Positions 1-8,767 of a DNA stretch of 64,000 nucleotides are shown here, in pieces (the stretch's first letter is position 1; the number at the start of each line of letters is the position of its first letter). Under the pieces are notes generated by a model. That model saw nothing but the letters and a program-made list of their open reading frames with translations. It was not told the DNA's origin and did no database searches. This stretch comes from Nocardioides glacieisoli. Lineage in GTDB: Bacteria; Actinomycetota; Actinomycetes; Propionibacteriales; Nocardioidaceae. Location of the stretch: contig NZ_SDWS01000002.1 of the NCBI RefSeq assembly GCF_004137245.1, positions 620,001 to 684,000 of the forward strand. The letters run 5' to 3'. The position numbers and the translations under genes were made by a program.

Positions 1-681
1 TACCAGGACGCGGACAAGCAGTACATCGTCAACGGCGACGAGCCGATCGCCACCACCGGCGAGCTCAAGGCCTACTACGACCGCATGGTCCACGGTTCGG
101 AGGAGGCCATGGAGGACGGCCTCATCGTCAACACCGTCGGCGGCGTCGACGACAAGTGGTCGGCGAGCCAGGTGCGCAACCTGACCTACTGCGTCAGCAC
201 GAAGTTCGGCAGCCGGTACGCCGACGTCGTGAGCGCGATGGCCAGCGGCGCCCAGCTGTGGGAGGACGCCTCGGCGGTGGACTTCGTCTACGTGTCGTCC
301 CAGGACGCGAACTGCAACACGCGCAACAAGAGCGTGCTGTTCTCGGTCGAGCCCGTCCAGACCTCGCAGTACATCGCGCGCGCGTTCTTCCCCAGCACCC
401 CGAAGCGCTCGCGCAACGTCCTGATCGACGACTCGATCTGGAGCTCGGGCTCCTGGACGCCGACCAACATCGTGGGCCACGAGCTGGGCCACACGCTCGG
501 CTTCCGTCACGAGCACACGCGTCCCGAGGCCGGCACCTGCTTCGAGGACAACAACTGGCGCCCGCTGACGCCCTACGACTCGTCGTCGATCATGCACTAC
601 CCGCAGTGCAACGGCACCTCGTCGAACCTCAGCATGACGGCCACCGACCGCCAGGGAGTCGCGGCCCTCTACGGCGCGTGA
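1..681 (+). CDS. secreted metzincin zinc metalloprotease, 5' end outside window
   Basis: The reading frame is open from the first base, so the true start and probable signal peptide lie upstream. The visible 226 residues contain the zinc site HELGHTLGFRHEH (about residue 160 of the visible part) followed by TRPE and a Met-turn SIMHY, the pattern of astacin/M57-like metzincins (HExxHxxGxxH...SxMHY). Several cysteines suggest an exported, disulfide-bonded protein. It is closely similar along its whole length to the frameshifted gene at 4761-5572, so the two are recent paralogues separated by unrelated genes. Substrate unknown. Metal-protease function is confident, the exact MEROPS family less so. 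Confidence 0.85.
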   Translation, partial: YQDADKQYIVNGDEPIATTGELKAYYDRMVHGSEEAMEDGLIVNTVGGVDDKWSASQVRNLTYCVSTKFGSRYADVVSAMASGAQLWEDASAVDFVYVSSQDANCNTRNKSVLFSVEPVQTSQYIARAFFPSTPKRSRNVLIDDSIWSSGSWTPTNIVGHELGHTLGFRHEHTRPEAGTCFEDNNWRPLTPYDSSSIMHYPQCNGTSSNLSMTATDRQGVAALYGA

Positions 682-703
682 TCGCGTAGCCCGACCAGAT
701 ACG

Positions 704-740
704 CGAACGCCCCTTCCGTCCCGAGCGGAGGGGGCGTTCG
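704..740 (+). terminator. hairpin terminator after metzincin gene
   Basis: Inverted repeat CGAACGCCCC (704-713) / GGGGCGTTCG (731-740), a 10-bp stem with a 17-nt loop, 22 bases after the protease stop and just before the acyl-CoA dehydrogenase start. There is no clear T tract, as is common in high-GC actinobacteria. Confidence 0.6.
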
Positions 741-762
741 TCTGCCCGGATACCGTCTGCAG

Positions 763-2559
763 GTGCCCTCCACCATCCTCTCCGCCCGCGACCTCGAGTT
801 CATGCTCTTCGAGTGGCTCGACGTCGAGCGGCTCAGCGAGCGCCCGCGCTTCGCCGACCACGACCGCGAGTCGTACGACGCCCTGCTGGCGCTCTGCGAG
901 GAGCTGGCCACCGAGCACTTCGCCACCCACTACCGCAAGAGCGACACCGAGGAGCCGACGTTCGACGGCTCGACGGTGACCCTCATCCCGGAGATCGAGG
1001 CGGCGCTGCAGAAGCTCTCGCGGGCCGACCTGCTCACCCTGTCGCTCGACGAGGAGCACGGCGGCATGCAGGTGCCGCGCGTCGTGGCGTCGGCCTGCAT
1101 GGCGTGGTTCACCGCCGCCAACATCGGCACCGCGGCGTACTCCTTCCTCACCATCGCCAACGCGGGGCTGCTGCTCGCGCACGGCTCGCCCGAGCAGGTC
1201 GAGCGCTACGTCGGGCCGATGCTGGAGGGCCGCTTCTTCGGCACCATGACGCTCTCCGAGCCGCACGCCGGCTCCAGCCTCGGCGACGTCGTCACCCGAG
1301 CGGTGCCCGCCGACGACGGCACCCACCGGATCTTCGGCAGCAAGATGTGGATCTCCGGCGGCGACCACGAGATGGGCGACAACATCGTCCACCTGGTGCT
1401 GGCCAAGCTGCCCGACGCGCCCGCCGGGTCGCGCGGCATCTCGCTCTTCATCGTGCCGAAGCACCTCGTCAACGAGGACGGCTCGATCGGCGAGCGCAAC
1501 GACGTCTCGCTGGCCGGCATCAACCACAAGCTCGGCAGCCGCGGCACGGTCAACACCGCACCGGTCTTCGGCGACGGCGCGTTCACGCCGGGTGGTGCGC
1601 CGGGCGCCGTCGGCTACCTCGTCGGCGAGCCCCACAAGGGCCTCTCCTACATGTTCCACATGATGAACGCCGCCCGCCTCGGCGTCGGGATGTCGGCGAC
1701 CACCACCGCCTACACGGCCTACCTCAAGTCCCTGGAGTACGCCCGCTCCCGCCCGCAGGGCCGCTCGCTCACCGCCGCCGACCCGACCGGGCCGCAGGTG
1801 CCGATCATCGAGCACGCCGACGTGCGACGGATGCTGCTGGCGCAGAAGTCCTACGTCGAGGGAGCGCTCGCGCTCAACCTCTGGTGCAGCCGGCTCCTCG
1901 ACGAGCAGGTGACCGCCACCGACGACGCCGAGCGGCTCGCCACCGGCCAGCTCCTCGACGTGCTCACGCCGATCGCGAAGTCGTGGCCCTCGCAGTGGGG
2001 ACAGGAGTCGTGCAGCCTGGCGATCCAGGTGCTGGGCGGTTCGGGCTACACCCGCGACCACGACATCGAGGCCCACTGGCGCGACCAGCGGCTCAACCCG
2101 ATCCACGAGGGCACCCACGGCATCCAGGCGCTCGACCTGCTCGGGCGCAAGGTGCTCGGCGGCGGTGGCGCCGCGCTGCTCGCACTGGCCGCGAAGATCG
2201 AGGAGACCGTCGCGCGGGCGACCGAGCTCGGCGGCGAGCCCGCTGCCCGCGCCGCTGCACTCAAGGCGATGGTCGACCGGCTGGGCGAGGTCACCTTCGG
2301 CCTCGCCGGGCTCGGCGACCCGGAGCGGATCATGGCCAACGCCACCGTCTACCTCGAGGCCGCGGGTCACGTCGTGATCGCGTGGATGTGGCTCGAGCAG
2401 CTCGTCGCGGTCGGTGAGCAGCAGGGCGACTTCTACGACGGCAAGCGCGCGGCCGCTCGCTACTTCTTCGGATGGGAGCTGCCCAAGGTCACGCCGATGC
2501 TCGACCTGCTCGCGTCGGGCGACACGACGACGCTGGACATGCGGGCGAGCTGGTTCTAG
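763..2559 (+). CDS. acyl-CoA dehydrogenase
   Basis: 598-residue flavoprotein of the acyl-CoA dehydrogenase superfamily, expected to oxidise an acyl-CoA to the trans-2-enoyl-CoA using FAD. Visible family features: an N-terminal helical domain, the middle beta domain with FGTMTLSEPHAGSSL (flavin/substrate loop), and the C-terminal four-helix domain with QVLGGSGYTRDHDIE and RDQRLNPIHEGTHGIQALDLL, which carries the catalytic-base region seen in long-chain members. The length and extra C-terminal helical segment fit the ~600-residue FadE5/AidB-like group. The GTG at 763 follows directly after a terminator hairpin, so it is probably its own transcription unit. Acyl-chain specificity cannot be read from the sequence. 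Confidence 0.92.
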   Translation: MPSTILSARDLEFMLFEWLDVERLSERPRFADHDRESYDALLALCEELATEHFATHYRKSDTEEPTFDGSTVTLIPEIEAALQKLSRADLLTLSLDEEHGGMQVPRVVASACMAWFTAANIGTAAYSFLTIANAGLLLAHGSPEQVERYVGPMLEGRFFGTMTLSEPHAGSSLGDVVTRAVPADDGTHRIFGSKMWISGGDHEMGDNIVHLVLAKLPDAPAGSRGISLFIVPKHLVNEDGSIGERNDVSLAGINHKLGSRGTVNTAPVFGDGAFTPGGAPGAVGYLVGEPHKGLSYMFHMMNAARLGVGMSATTTAYTAYLKSLEYARSRPQGRSLTAADPTGPQVPIIEHADVRRMLLAQKSYVEGALALNLWCSRLLDEQVTATDDAERLATGQLLDVLTPIAKSWPSQWGQESCSLAIQVLGGSGYTRDHDIEAHWRDQRLNPIHEGTHGIQALDLLGRKVLGGGGAALLALAAKIEETVARATELGGEPAARAAALKAMVDRLGEVTFGLAGLGDPERIMANATVYLEAAGHVVIAWMWLEQLVAVGEQQGDFYDGKRAAARYFFGWELPKVTPMLDLLASGDTTTLDMRASWF

Positions 2560-4055
2560 ACCTCGAGGAACTCGGTCAGCAGGCCGGGCGTCGCAGCAGC
2601 CGCGAGCTCGACGGCGACGGTGAGGCGAACGTCCCGCACCAGCACCCGCTCGTTGCCCGCGGCCGTGGTCGCGACGAGGTCGGCGAGCCCGATGCGGCGC
2701 TGCCACCACGACTGGGAGACGACCCAGCCGATGATGCCGTCGGTCTCGAGGACGGTGCGCACGCGCGCCAGGATCCCGCTGCCCGCGACCAGGTGGTCGC
2801 CGGCGAGGGCGTGGCCGAGGTGGCGGTACGACGACTCGCCGGCCGCCGCGGCCGCCAGCAGCAGGGCGAGACCGCCGAGGCCGACCCACCACCAGGTGAC
2901 GCCGAACCACCAGGTGGCGGCAGCACCCGCGGCGACGACGACCAGCGCGTCGCGCAGCTGGCGGAACCAGGCCCGGCGGCGGGCGAGCGGCCCGTGCGCG
3001 ACCAAGGGGTCGGTGAGCGGGCCGCGGTGCTCGAGGACGGACTCGCCCACTCCGACCGCGACGTCGCGCGGACACGGCGGCAGCACCTGCGTCACCCCGT
3101 CCTCGACGCCGGTCGCCAGCGTCGAGAGCTCGGCGCCGCCGACGACCCGCATGAGGAGCGGCTCGGTCATCTCGACGCCGCGCACCTTGGCCTCCTCGAC
3201 CGTGATCGAGCGGGTGGTGAAGAGCCCGCTCGTGAGGTGCAGCGACCCGTGCTCGCGGATCAGGAGGAAGCGCCACCACTGGACGACGTACCCCGTCACC
3301 GACACGACGAGCCAGACGGCGAGCCCAGCGACGGCGAGGACGAGGACGACCGCCGTGAGGGCGAACTGCATCACCCAGTCCCACGTCGAGCGCGCGGTCT
3401 CCTCGTTCCAGATCGGCAGGTCGTCGCCGAACTGCGAGAGCACGCCGAGGGCGCCGGCCAGGAGGACCAGGCGAGCGAGGCTGAAGGGTGCGAAGCGCAG
3501 CCACGACCAGTCGATCCGGGCGAGCTCGACGGGGACCGCGACCGGCGCCGGGGCCACGCCCTCGGGGGCGTCGGGGTCGCTGGGAACGACGGCCGGTGCC
3601 TCGCGGCGGCGCAGGAGCGTCGTACGCAGTGCGTCGGCGTCCGCGGCGGCCAGCGCGTCGAGGGTGATGCGGTCGTCGTCGACGCCCGTGCCGACCTGCA
3701 CCTTCTGGAGGCCGAGGACGCGGTGGAGGAGCGACGCCTCGAGGTCGACGCTGCGGACCCGGTCGAGCGGCGCCGTGGACGTGTTCTTGTTGAGGACGCC
3801 GGACCGCACCTGGATCTGGGTGTCGGTGAGGCGGTAGTGCGTGGTCAGCCACGGGAGCGCGCCGAAGAGCAGCGGCGCGACGATCGCGATCGGGAGGATC
3901 ACCCAGCCGAACCCGGAGTCGCTCCGGCTGATGCCGACCAGCGCGACCACGAGGGGGACGACCGCCTGGCCGATGGCCTTGACCGGGTCGAGCAGGAGCT
4001 TGCGCGGACTCAGCCGCAACCACCCCTCGCCCGGGGAGCCGGGGGTGGGGATCAC
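2556..4055 (-). CDS. PH-domain (bPH_2/DUF304) membrane protein, YdbT-like
   Basis: 499-residue membrane protein with hydrophobic pairs near residues 25-60, 190-260 and 330-380. After each there is a soluble repeat of the bacterial PH_2 type (for example HYRLTDTQIQVRSGVLNK, and REHGSLHLTSGLFTTRSITVEE), giving three repeats as in Bacillus YdbT. I place the start at GTG 4055, which overlaps the stop of the upstream partner in a GTGA arrangement. Longer upstream readings are only the shadow of that partner gene. YdbS/YdbT-type pairs are linked to envelope stress or antimicrobial peptide resistance in Bacillus. That role here is inference. Confidence 0.85.
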   Translation of the reverse strand: MIPTPGSPGEGWLRLSPRKLLLDPVKAIGQAVVPLVVALVGISRSDSGFGWVILPIAIVAPLLFGALPWLTTHYRLTDTQIQVRSGVLNKNTSTAPLDRVRSVDLEASLLHRVLGLQKVQVGTGVDDDRITLDALAAADADALRTTLLRRREAPAVVPSDPDAPEGVAPAPVAVPVELARIDWSWLRFAPFSLARLVLLAGALGVLSQFGDDLPIWNEETARSTWDWVMQFALTAVVLVLAVAGLAVWLVVSVTGYVVQWWRFLLIREHGSLHLTSGLFTTRSITVEEAKVRGVEMTEPLLMRVVGGAELSTLATGVEDGVTQVLPPCPRDVAVGVGESVLEHRGPLTDPLVAHGPLARRRAWFRQLRDALVVVAAGAAATWWFGVTWWWVGLGGLALLLAAAAAGESSYRHLGHALAGDHLVAGSGILARVRTVLETDGIIGWVVSQSWWQRRIGLADLVATTAAGNERVLVRDVRLTVAVELAAAATPGLLTEFLEV

Positions 4056-4570
4056 GTGGCGTCGTCCTCCGTGGCGGCGGTGATCGCGGTCAGTCGCGCC
4101 ACGACCTCGCGGGCCGTGTCGGCGTCGAGGCAGTCGACGGTGATCGGGCCGGCGGCGGAGGCGGTCGTGACGGTGATCGAGGCCAACCCGAAGAGCCGCA
4201 TCAGCGCACCCTGCCGTGAGTCGACGGTCTGCACGCGGCTGATCGGCGCGATGCGGGTCTCGCGCCCGATCCAGCCGGAGCGCGTGTGGACGGCCGTGTC
4301 GGTGACCTCCCACCGGTGGACCCGGTAGCGGATCTGCGGCATCAGCACCACGTGGGCGATCGCAGCCGCCGCGACCAGCAGCACGAGGACCAGCGTCCAG
4401 CCCGGGACGTCGGGGATGAGGACGTACGCCACCACGACGGCGACCACGAGGACCGCGTCACCGATCAGGGCCGACACCCGCCAGAACGGGACCGCCTGGG
4501 GTGAGACCCGGTGGGCCGGCTCCCGCAGCACGGCTGCGTGCACGACCGGTCCCGCCCCCTCGTCGCTCAT
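4052..4570 (-). CDS. PH-domain membrane protein, YdbS-like
   Basis: 172-residue protein with two adjacent membrane helices (about residues 35-80) followed by one bPH_2 domain (RYRVHRWEVTDTAVHTRSG, then RVQTVDSRQGALMRLFGL, the usual bPH_2 signature). First gene of a two-gene operon with the three-repeat PH protein downstream, coupled by a 4-base GTGA overlap. The ATG at 4570 is chosen because upstream in-frame sequence is not conserved-looking and runs into the divergent promoter of the second metzincin. It probably forms a membrane complex with its partner. Confidence 0.82.
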   Translation of the reverse strand: MSDEGAGPVVHAAVLREPAHRVSPQAVPFWRVSALIGDAVLVVAVVVAYVLIPDVPGWTLVLVLLVAAAAIAHVVLMPQIRYRVHRWEVTDTAVHTRSGWIGRETRIAPISRVQTVDSRQGALMRLFGLASITVTTASAAGPITVDCLDADTAREVVARLTAITAATEDDAT

Positions 4571-4760
4571 GCGCTGAGTCTTGCAGGTCGGACCGCATCG
4601 GCGAACTTGTGCAATCCGGCGATCCGTCGGGCCGGCTGACGAACTTCTGCAGGTTCGTGCAGTGCACACACCTGACCCTGACCAGGCCTTCCCCTCTGGT
4701 CTAGACCGCGATGTGGTGGAGGGGCCAACACCAATCCAACCGGAAGAAGTGACAGCACCC

Positions 4761-5572
4761 ATGAAGACCACGATCACCAGGACATTGGCCGCCGCCCTCG
4801 GAGCAGGTGCGCTGGCTGCGTCGATGCAGCCGGCGAGTGCAGCACCCGCTCGGGAGGACGTGCCGAGCTTCCAGGAGTTCAAGGCCGCGACCTTCCAGGA
4901 CGTCGGCGGTCAGTACGTCGTGAACGGCGACGAGACGATCGCGACCACCCAGGAGCTGCGCACCTACTACGACAGCATGGTCGGCTCCAAGTACACCGAC
5001 TCGCAGTCGCTGGTCATCAACACCGTGGGCGGAGCCGACGACAAGTGGTCGGCCACCACGGCCCGCAACCTCACCTACTGCGTCAGCGACCGCTTCGGCT
5101 CCTACAAGTCCGCGATGGTCTCGGCGATGCAGTCAGGCGCAGGTCAGTGGGAGGCCGCGTCGAGCGGGTGAACTTCACCTACGTCCCGTCCGCCGACGCG
5201 AGCTGCACCGTGAGCAACAACACCGTGCTCTTCTCCGTCGAGCCGGTGAACACCAGCCAGTACATCGCCCGGGCGTTCTTCCCGAGCACGCCGGACAGCC
5301 AGCGCAACGTCCTGGTCGACGACTCGATCTGGACCTCGGGCTCCTGGACGCCGTCCAACATCATCGCCCACGAGCTCGGCCACGCACTGGGCTTCCGCCA
5401 CGAGCACACGCGTCCCGAGTCGGGCACCTGCTTCGAGGACAACAACTGGCGTCCGCTGACGCCGTACGACTCGGCGTCGATCATGCACTACCCGCAGTGC
5501 AACGGATCGTCGAGCGACCTCTCCATGACGGAGACCGATCGCCAGGGCGTGCGGACCGTCTACGGCTCCTGA
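4761..5572 (+). pseudogene. secreted metzincin metalloprotease with a single frameshift
   Basis: Paralogue of the protease at the window start. The ATG at 4761 opens with a typical Sec signal peptide (MKTTITRTLAAALGAGALAA, then an Ala-rich cleavage region). The frame then reads as mature enzyme to GQWEAAS and hits TGA at 5169-5171. The homologous continuation ERVNFTYVPS, with zinc site HELGHALGFRHEH and Met-turn SIMHY, lies one frame over and ends at 5572. One base appears to be missing at about 5161-5163 relative to the paralogue. Either a recent inactivation or a sequencing/assembly deletion. The rest of the gene, and a strong terminator directly behind it, look intact. Confidence 0.85.
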
Positions 5573-5598
5573 GCCGACACGTCCCCTGACCGGGGGGA

Positions 5599-5636
5599 GG
5601 GCCCGACCCGCTGTGAACATCCAGCGGGTCGGGCCC
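5599..5636 (+). terminator. strong intrinsic terminator
   Basis: Perfect 15-bp stem GGGCCCGACCCGCTG (5599-5613) / CAGCGGGTCGGGCCC (5622-5636) with the 8-base loop TGAACATC, followed by TTCTGTC. It lies 27 bases after the protease stop and upstream of ychF. Confidence 0.88.
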
Positions 5637-5697
5637 TTCTGTCGTCCCGGGTTGGCGTTTCGTGCGGGCGTCCGTCGCCGCCGTAGACTCCCCGCCC

Positions 5698-6774
5698 GTG
5701 GCTCTCACCATCGGCATCGTCGGTCTCCCCAACGCGGGCAAGTCGACGCTCTTCAACGCACTGACCAAGAACGACGTCCTCGCGGCGAACTATCCGTTCG
5801 CGACGATCGAGCCCAACGTCGGCGTCGTCGGTGTCCCCGACGACCGCCTCGCGAAGCTCGCGGAGGTGTTCGGCTCGGCGAAGCTGCTGCCTGCGACGGT
5901 CGAGTTCGTCGACATCGCCGGCATCGTCCGCGGCGCCTCCCAGGGGGAGGGCCTCGGCAACAAGTTCCTCAGCCACATCCGTGAGTCCTCCGCGATCTGC
6001 CAGGTGACGCGCGTCTTCCGCGACGAGGACGTCACCCACGTCGACGGTGAGGTCAACCCCGCCAACGACATCTCGACGATCCAGACCGAGCTGATCTTCG
6101 CCGACCTCGAGACCGTCGATCGCGCGATCGCCCGGCTCGAGAAGGAGTCGCGCAAGGTCAAGGACCTGGTCGCCAACCTCGAGGCCGCCCGCGCTGCCAA
6201 GGATGCGCTCGAGTCGGGCAGCTCGATCATCGCGACCGACATCGACCGCTCCCTGCTGCGCGAGCTGTCGCTGCTGACGGCCAAGCCGTTCATCTACGTC
6301 TTCAACTGCGACGCCGACGAGCTGGCCGACGAGGCCCTCAAGGACAAGATGCGCGCCATCATCGCGCCGGCCGAGGCGATCTTCCTCGACGCGAAGTTCG
6401 AGGCCGACCTGGCCGAGATGGACGACGACGAGACGGCGCACGAGATGCTCGCCGAGATGGGCATCACCGAGTCGGGACTGGACCAGCTCGCCCGTGTCGG
6501 CTTCGACACCCTCGGCCTGCAGACCTACCTGACCGCGGGTCCCAAGGAGACGCGGGCCTGGACGATCCGGAAGGGTGCGACCGCTCCCGAGGCCGCCGGC
6601 GTCATCCACACCGACTTCCAGAAGGGCTTCATCAAGGCCGAGATCGTCTCCTTCGACGACCTGATGGCGCTCGGCACCATGCAGAAGGCCAAGGAGGCCG
6701 GCAAGGTGCGCATGGAGGGCAAGGACTACGTGATGGCCGACGGCGACGTGGTGGAGTTCCGCTTCAACGTCTGA
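5698..6774 (+). CDS. ychF: redox-regulated ATPase YchF (Obg-family P-loop protein)
   Basis: 358-residue TRAFAC-class NTPase. The G1 loop GLPNAGKST sits at residues 9-17. The switch region NYPFATIEPNVGVV and VEFVDIAGIVRGASQGEGLGNKFLSHIRE is the YchF signature. The usual NKxD base-specificity motif is replaced by NCDADE, the change that makes YchF prefer ATP over GTP. A C-terminal TGS domain follows (RAWTIRKGATAPEAAG onward). YchF/Ola1 proteins bind ribosomes and influence oxidative stress responses. GTG 5698 gives the conserved N-terminus ALTIGIVGLPN; an earlier in-frame start at 5662 would add a non-conserved leader. Confidence 0.96.
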   Translation: MALTIGIVGLPNAGKSTLFNALTKNDVLAANYPFATIEPNVGVVGVPDDRLAKLAEVFGSAKLLPATVEFVDIAGIVRGASQGEGLGNKFLSHIRESSAICQVTRVFRDEDVTHVDGEVNPANDISTIQTELIFADLETVDRAIARLEKESRKVKDLVANLEAARAAKDALESGSSIIATDIDRSLLRELSLLTAKPFIYVFNCDADELADEALKDKMRAIIAPAEAIFLDAKFEADLAEMDDDETAHEMLAEMGITESGLDQLARVGFDTLGLQTYLTAGPKETRAWTIRKGATAPEAAGVIHTDFQKGFIKAEIVSFDDLMALGTMQKAKEAGKVRMEGKDYVMADGDVVEFRFNV

Positions 6775-6995
6775 ATCGACGCAAAACTGCAGGTCGGGCG
6801 GGGTGTGACCGCTTCCAGTCCGCACAGAGTCCGCAACAGTCCTGGCGTGATGGGCTCGAGCTGGCCGCTCGGAGGGCCGATCTCCGGACCCCGGGTGCTG
6901 CCAGTGACCCACCCGCGAGGTGCCTCTCTGGCGACGGATTCGGCGCCGCGGTCGAGCAGGGCTGACCAATCGGCTTGCCGCTACGCCAACCCGGA

Positions 6996-7020
6996 CGTAC
7001 ACTTTTCTGTACAGAAAGGT
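6996..7020 (+). promoter_or_regulatory. YefM-YoeB operator (long and short palindromes)
   Basis: A near-perfect 20-bp palindrome ACTTTTCTGTACAGAAAGGT (7001-7020, one mismatched pair) is centred on TGTACA (7008-7013). A second half-conserved core CGTACA lies at 6996-7001, so the core centres are 12 bp apart. E. coli yefM-yoeB is autoregulated through TGTACA cores in adjacent long and short repeats with this geometry (from memory of the published operator work). The site ends 5 bases before the yefM ATG, so the promoter or start would be occluded by bound complex. Confidence 0.78.
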
Positions 7021-7025
7021 GGACC

Positions 7026-7283
7026 ATGAAGACGATGAGCTACACCGAGTCCCGAGCCCGCTACGCCGAGGTACTCGACAGCGTCACCGACGACCGTGAA
7101 GAGGTCGTCATCACCCGCGCCGGTCACGAGCCCGTTGTCATCGTCTCGCTCGAGGACTACGAGTCCCTGCGCGAAACTGCCTACCTGATGCGCTCACCTG
7201 CGAATGCTCGACGACTCCTGGATGCGATGGAGAGGTTGGAAGCCGGTCACGGCGAAGCTCACGACCTGCTCGAGACCGACTGA
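7026..7283 (+). CDS. yefM: type II antitoxin YefM (Phd/YefM family)
   Basis: 85-residue antitoxin. Residues 1-60 (SYTESRARYAEVLDSV, then EEVVITRAGHEPVVIVSLEDYESLRET) match the Phd/YefM DNA-binding fold, and the acidic C-terminus (ERLEAGHGEAHDLLETD) is the toxin-binding tail. First gene of a pair with the toxin start one base after its stop, so the two are translationally linked. It should repress its own promoter through the palindrome immediately upstream. Part of an accessory stretch with an integrase farther right. Confidence 0.93.
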   Translation: MKTMSYTESRARYAEVLDSVTDDREEVVITRAGHEPVVIVSLEDYESLRETAYLMRSPANARRLLDAMERLEAGHGEAHDLLETD

Positions 7284-7284
7284 C

Positions 7285-7542
7285 GTGCTGCTCGTCTGGG
7301 ACGAGAACGCCTGGCAGGACTACCTGTGGTGGCAGGCACAGGATCGCAAGGTCCTCAAACGGATCAACACCCTCCTCGCAGACATCCAGCGCAACGGCAA
7401 CCAGGGCATCGGCAAGCCGGAGCCGCTCAAGCACGATTTCGCCGGCTACTGGTCGCGACGCATAACCGATGAACACCGTCTGGTGTACAAGATCGCGGAT
7501 CAGGAAGTGCGCATAGCCGCGTGTCGCTACCACTATGGATAG
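7285..7542 (+). CDS. yoeB: type II toxin YoeB (ribosome-dependent mRNA interferase)
   Basis: 85-residue RelE-superfamily toxin, the usual YoeB length. LVWDENAWQDYLWWQAQDRKVLKRINTL is the family N-terminus. The catalytic residues known in YoeB (Glu46, Arg65, His83, Tyr84 by E. coli numbering) have counterparts in GKPEPLKHDF, WSRRITDEHRLVYK and the C-terminal CRYHYG. GTG start at 7285 is one base after the yefM stop. It should cleave translated mRNA at the ribosomal A site when YefM is degraded. The active-site ending RYHYG is intact, so the module looks functional. Confidence 0.93.
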   Translation: MLLVWDENAWQDYLWWQAQDRKVLKRINTLLADIQRNGNQGIGKPEPLKHDFAGYWSRRITDEHRLVYKIADQEVRIAACRYHYG

Positions 7543-7660
7543 CGCCCCGGGCCCTGTGACAACCAGGCCCCACCGCCGCTGACATTCACTCGGGACCGGT
7601 CCGATCGCGGCGGAAAGACGCAATAGCCGGGGGCGTTCAGATACCGGTGTGATCGCGGAT

Positions 7661-8731
7661 CTAGCCGAACCGACCGTCAGAACCCTCAGGTGTGGCGGTG
7701 GGCGCGGGTAGGTCCAAGACGCGCGAGTGGCGCAGGCGCCAGACGAGGTACGCCGTTCCAAGGCGTGTGCGCCCGTAGCCCTCGAATGGGTCGAACCCGA
7801 GGGTTGCGTTCACGGTCTCGAGGCGCGACTGCATCGTGCTGTGGTGCACGCCGGCTTCGCGAGCTGCCTGCCGCAACGAGTGCGACCGGACGACCGAAGC
7901 CAAGGTCTCCGCGCCCCACGCATAGGCCATCACCGCGTCGACCAGCGCGACGTCGGGCTGGAAGGAGCCGTCCGGCGCGTCGGCGAGCAGCCCGATCAGT
8001 CCGCCGAAGTCGTCGGCCAGGACCGACCCGACCGCCGGCGGATCGCACAGCCGCAGCGCGACGAGAGCTGTGCGGAAGGAGTGGTGAAGGTCCTCCACCT
8101 CGGTGGCCACCCCGACCCCGCTGGGTACAGCGGTCACCTCGTGTGCACTGGCCGGTAGGACCAGCGCGTGGATTGCACCGAAACGCGTTGCAACGACGTC
8201 CTCGGGGCCCTGCGGGTGCTCGGGCCACACGGCGAAGAGCGGCGCACAGACCACTCGGTAGCGCGTCCCCGGACGCAGTCCGAGGGTGATCGCCGAGACG
8301 CAGCGGGCCTGAACGTCCACGTCGGGATCGAGCAGCAGGCTCAGGTCGCGGCGGTGGTCGCTCTCACGCCCGCGGCCGTGCCGCATGCGAACCGCCAGGG
8401 CGAGTCGCTCCAGCACGATGGCGTCGTTGGGCTGCCGCGCCCCGTTCCGCTCCAACCACACTGTCAGTCCGTCGCTCACATCCTGCTGGAAGGCCGGGTC
8501 CACCTCCGGTCGTACGCCGTCCGCGTGATGGCCGCGGTGATCGATGCGCACGGTCCGGGCCGGCGTCTCGGAGTGGAAGCCAGCGACGCAGCCAGAGAGC
8601 GATGCGGCAGCGGCAAGCAGCGCGCGCGTGTTGACGTTGCCGACCATGAGCTCGTCGAAGCAGGCGATGACGCGCAGCCCGAGGCTCGCGCTCGGGTCGA
8701 GCCGGGCAATGCGGCCGAGCAGCTCCTGCAC
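7661..8731 (-). CDS. PucR/CdaR-type helix-turn-helix regulator
   Basis: 356-residue protein. The last ~70 residues are a PucR C-terminal HTH: LRQAAREAGVHHSTMQSRL, then GYGRTRLGTAYLVWRLRHSR. The preceding ~280 residues are a sensor region with no domain I recognise firmly. It ends the leftward set formed with the esterase, 36 bases away from the esterase stop on the same strand, so the two could be co-transcribed or the regulator could control the esterase. PucR-type regulators often respond to small nitrogenous or aromatic compounds. The effector here is unknown. Confidence 0.75.
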   Translation of the reverse strand: MQELLGRIARLDPSASLGLRVIACFDELMVGNVNTRALLAAAASLSGCVAGFHSETPARTVRIDHRGHHADGVRPEVDPAFQQDVSDGLTVWLERNGARQPNDAIVLERLALAVRMRHGRGRESDHRRDLSLLLDPDVDVQARCVSAITLGLRPGTRYRVVCAPLFAVWPEHPQGPEDVVATRFGAIHALVLPASAHEVTAVPSGVGVATEVEDLHHSFRTALVALRLCDPPAVGSVLADDFGGLIGLLADAPDGSFQPDVALVDAVMAYAWGAETLASVVRSHSLRQAAREAGVHHSTMQSRLETVNATLGFDPFEGYGRTRLGTAYLVWRLRHSRVLDLPAPTATPEGSDGRFG

Positions 8732-8767
8732 GACGACCTCCTTCTGCGAGCGAGCGTAGTCCGGTTC

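Noticed and set aside
2472..4328. 618-residue plus-strand frame opposite the PH-domain genes
   Set aside because: Low-complexity Arg/Asp/Gly-rich composition typical of an antisense frame.
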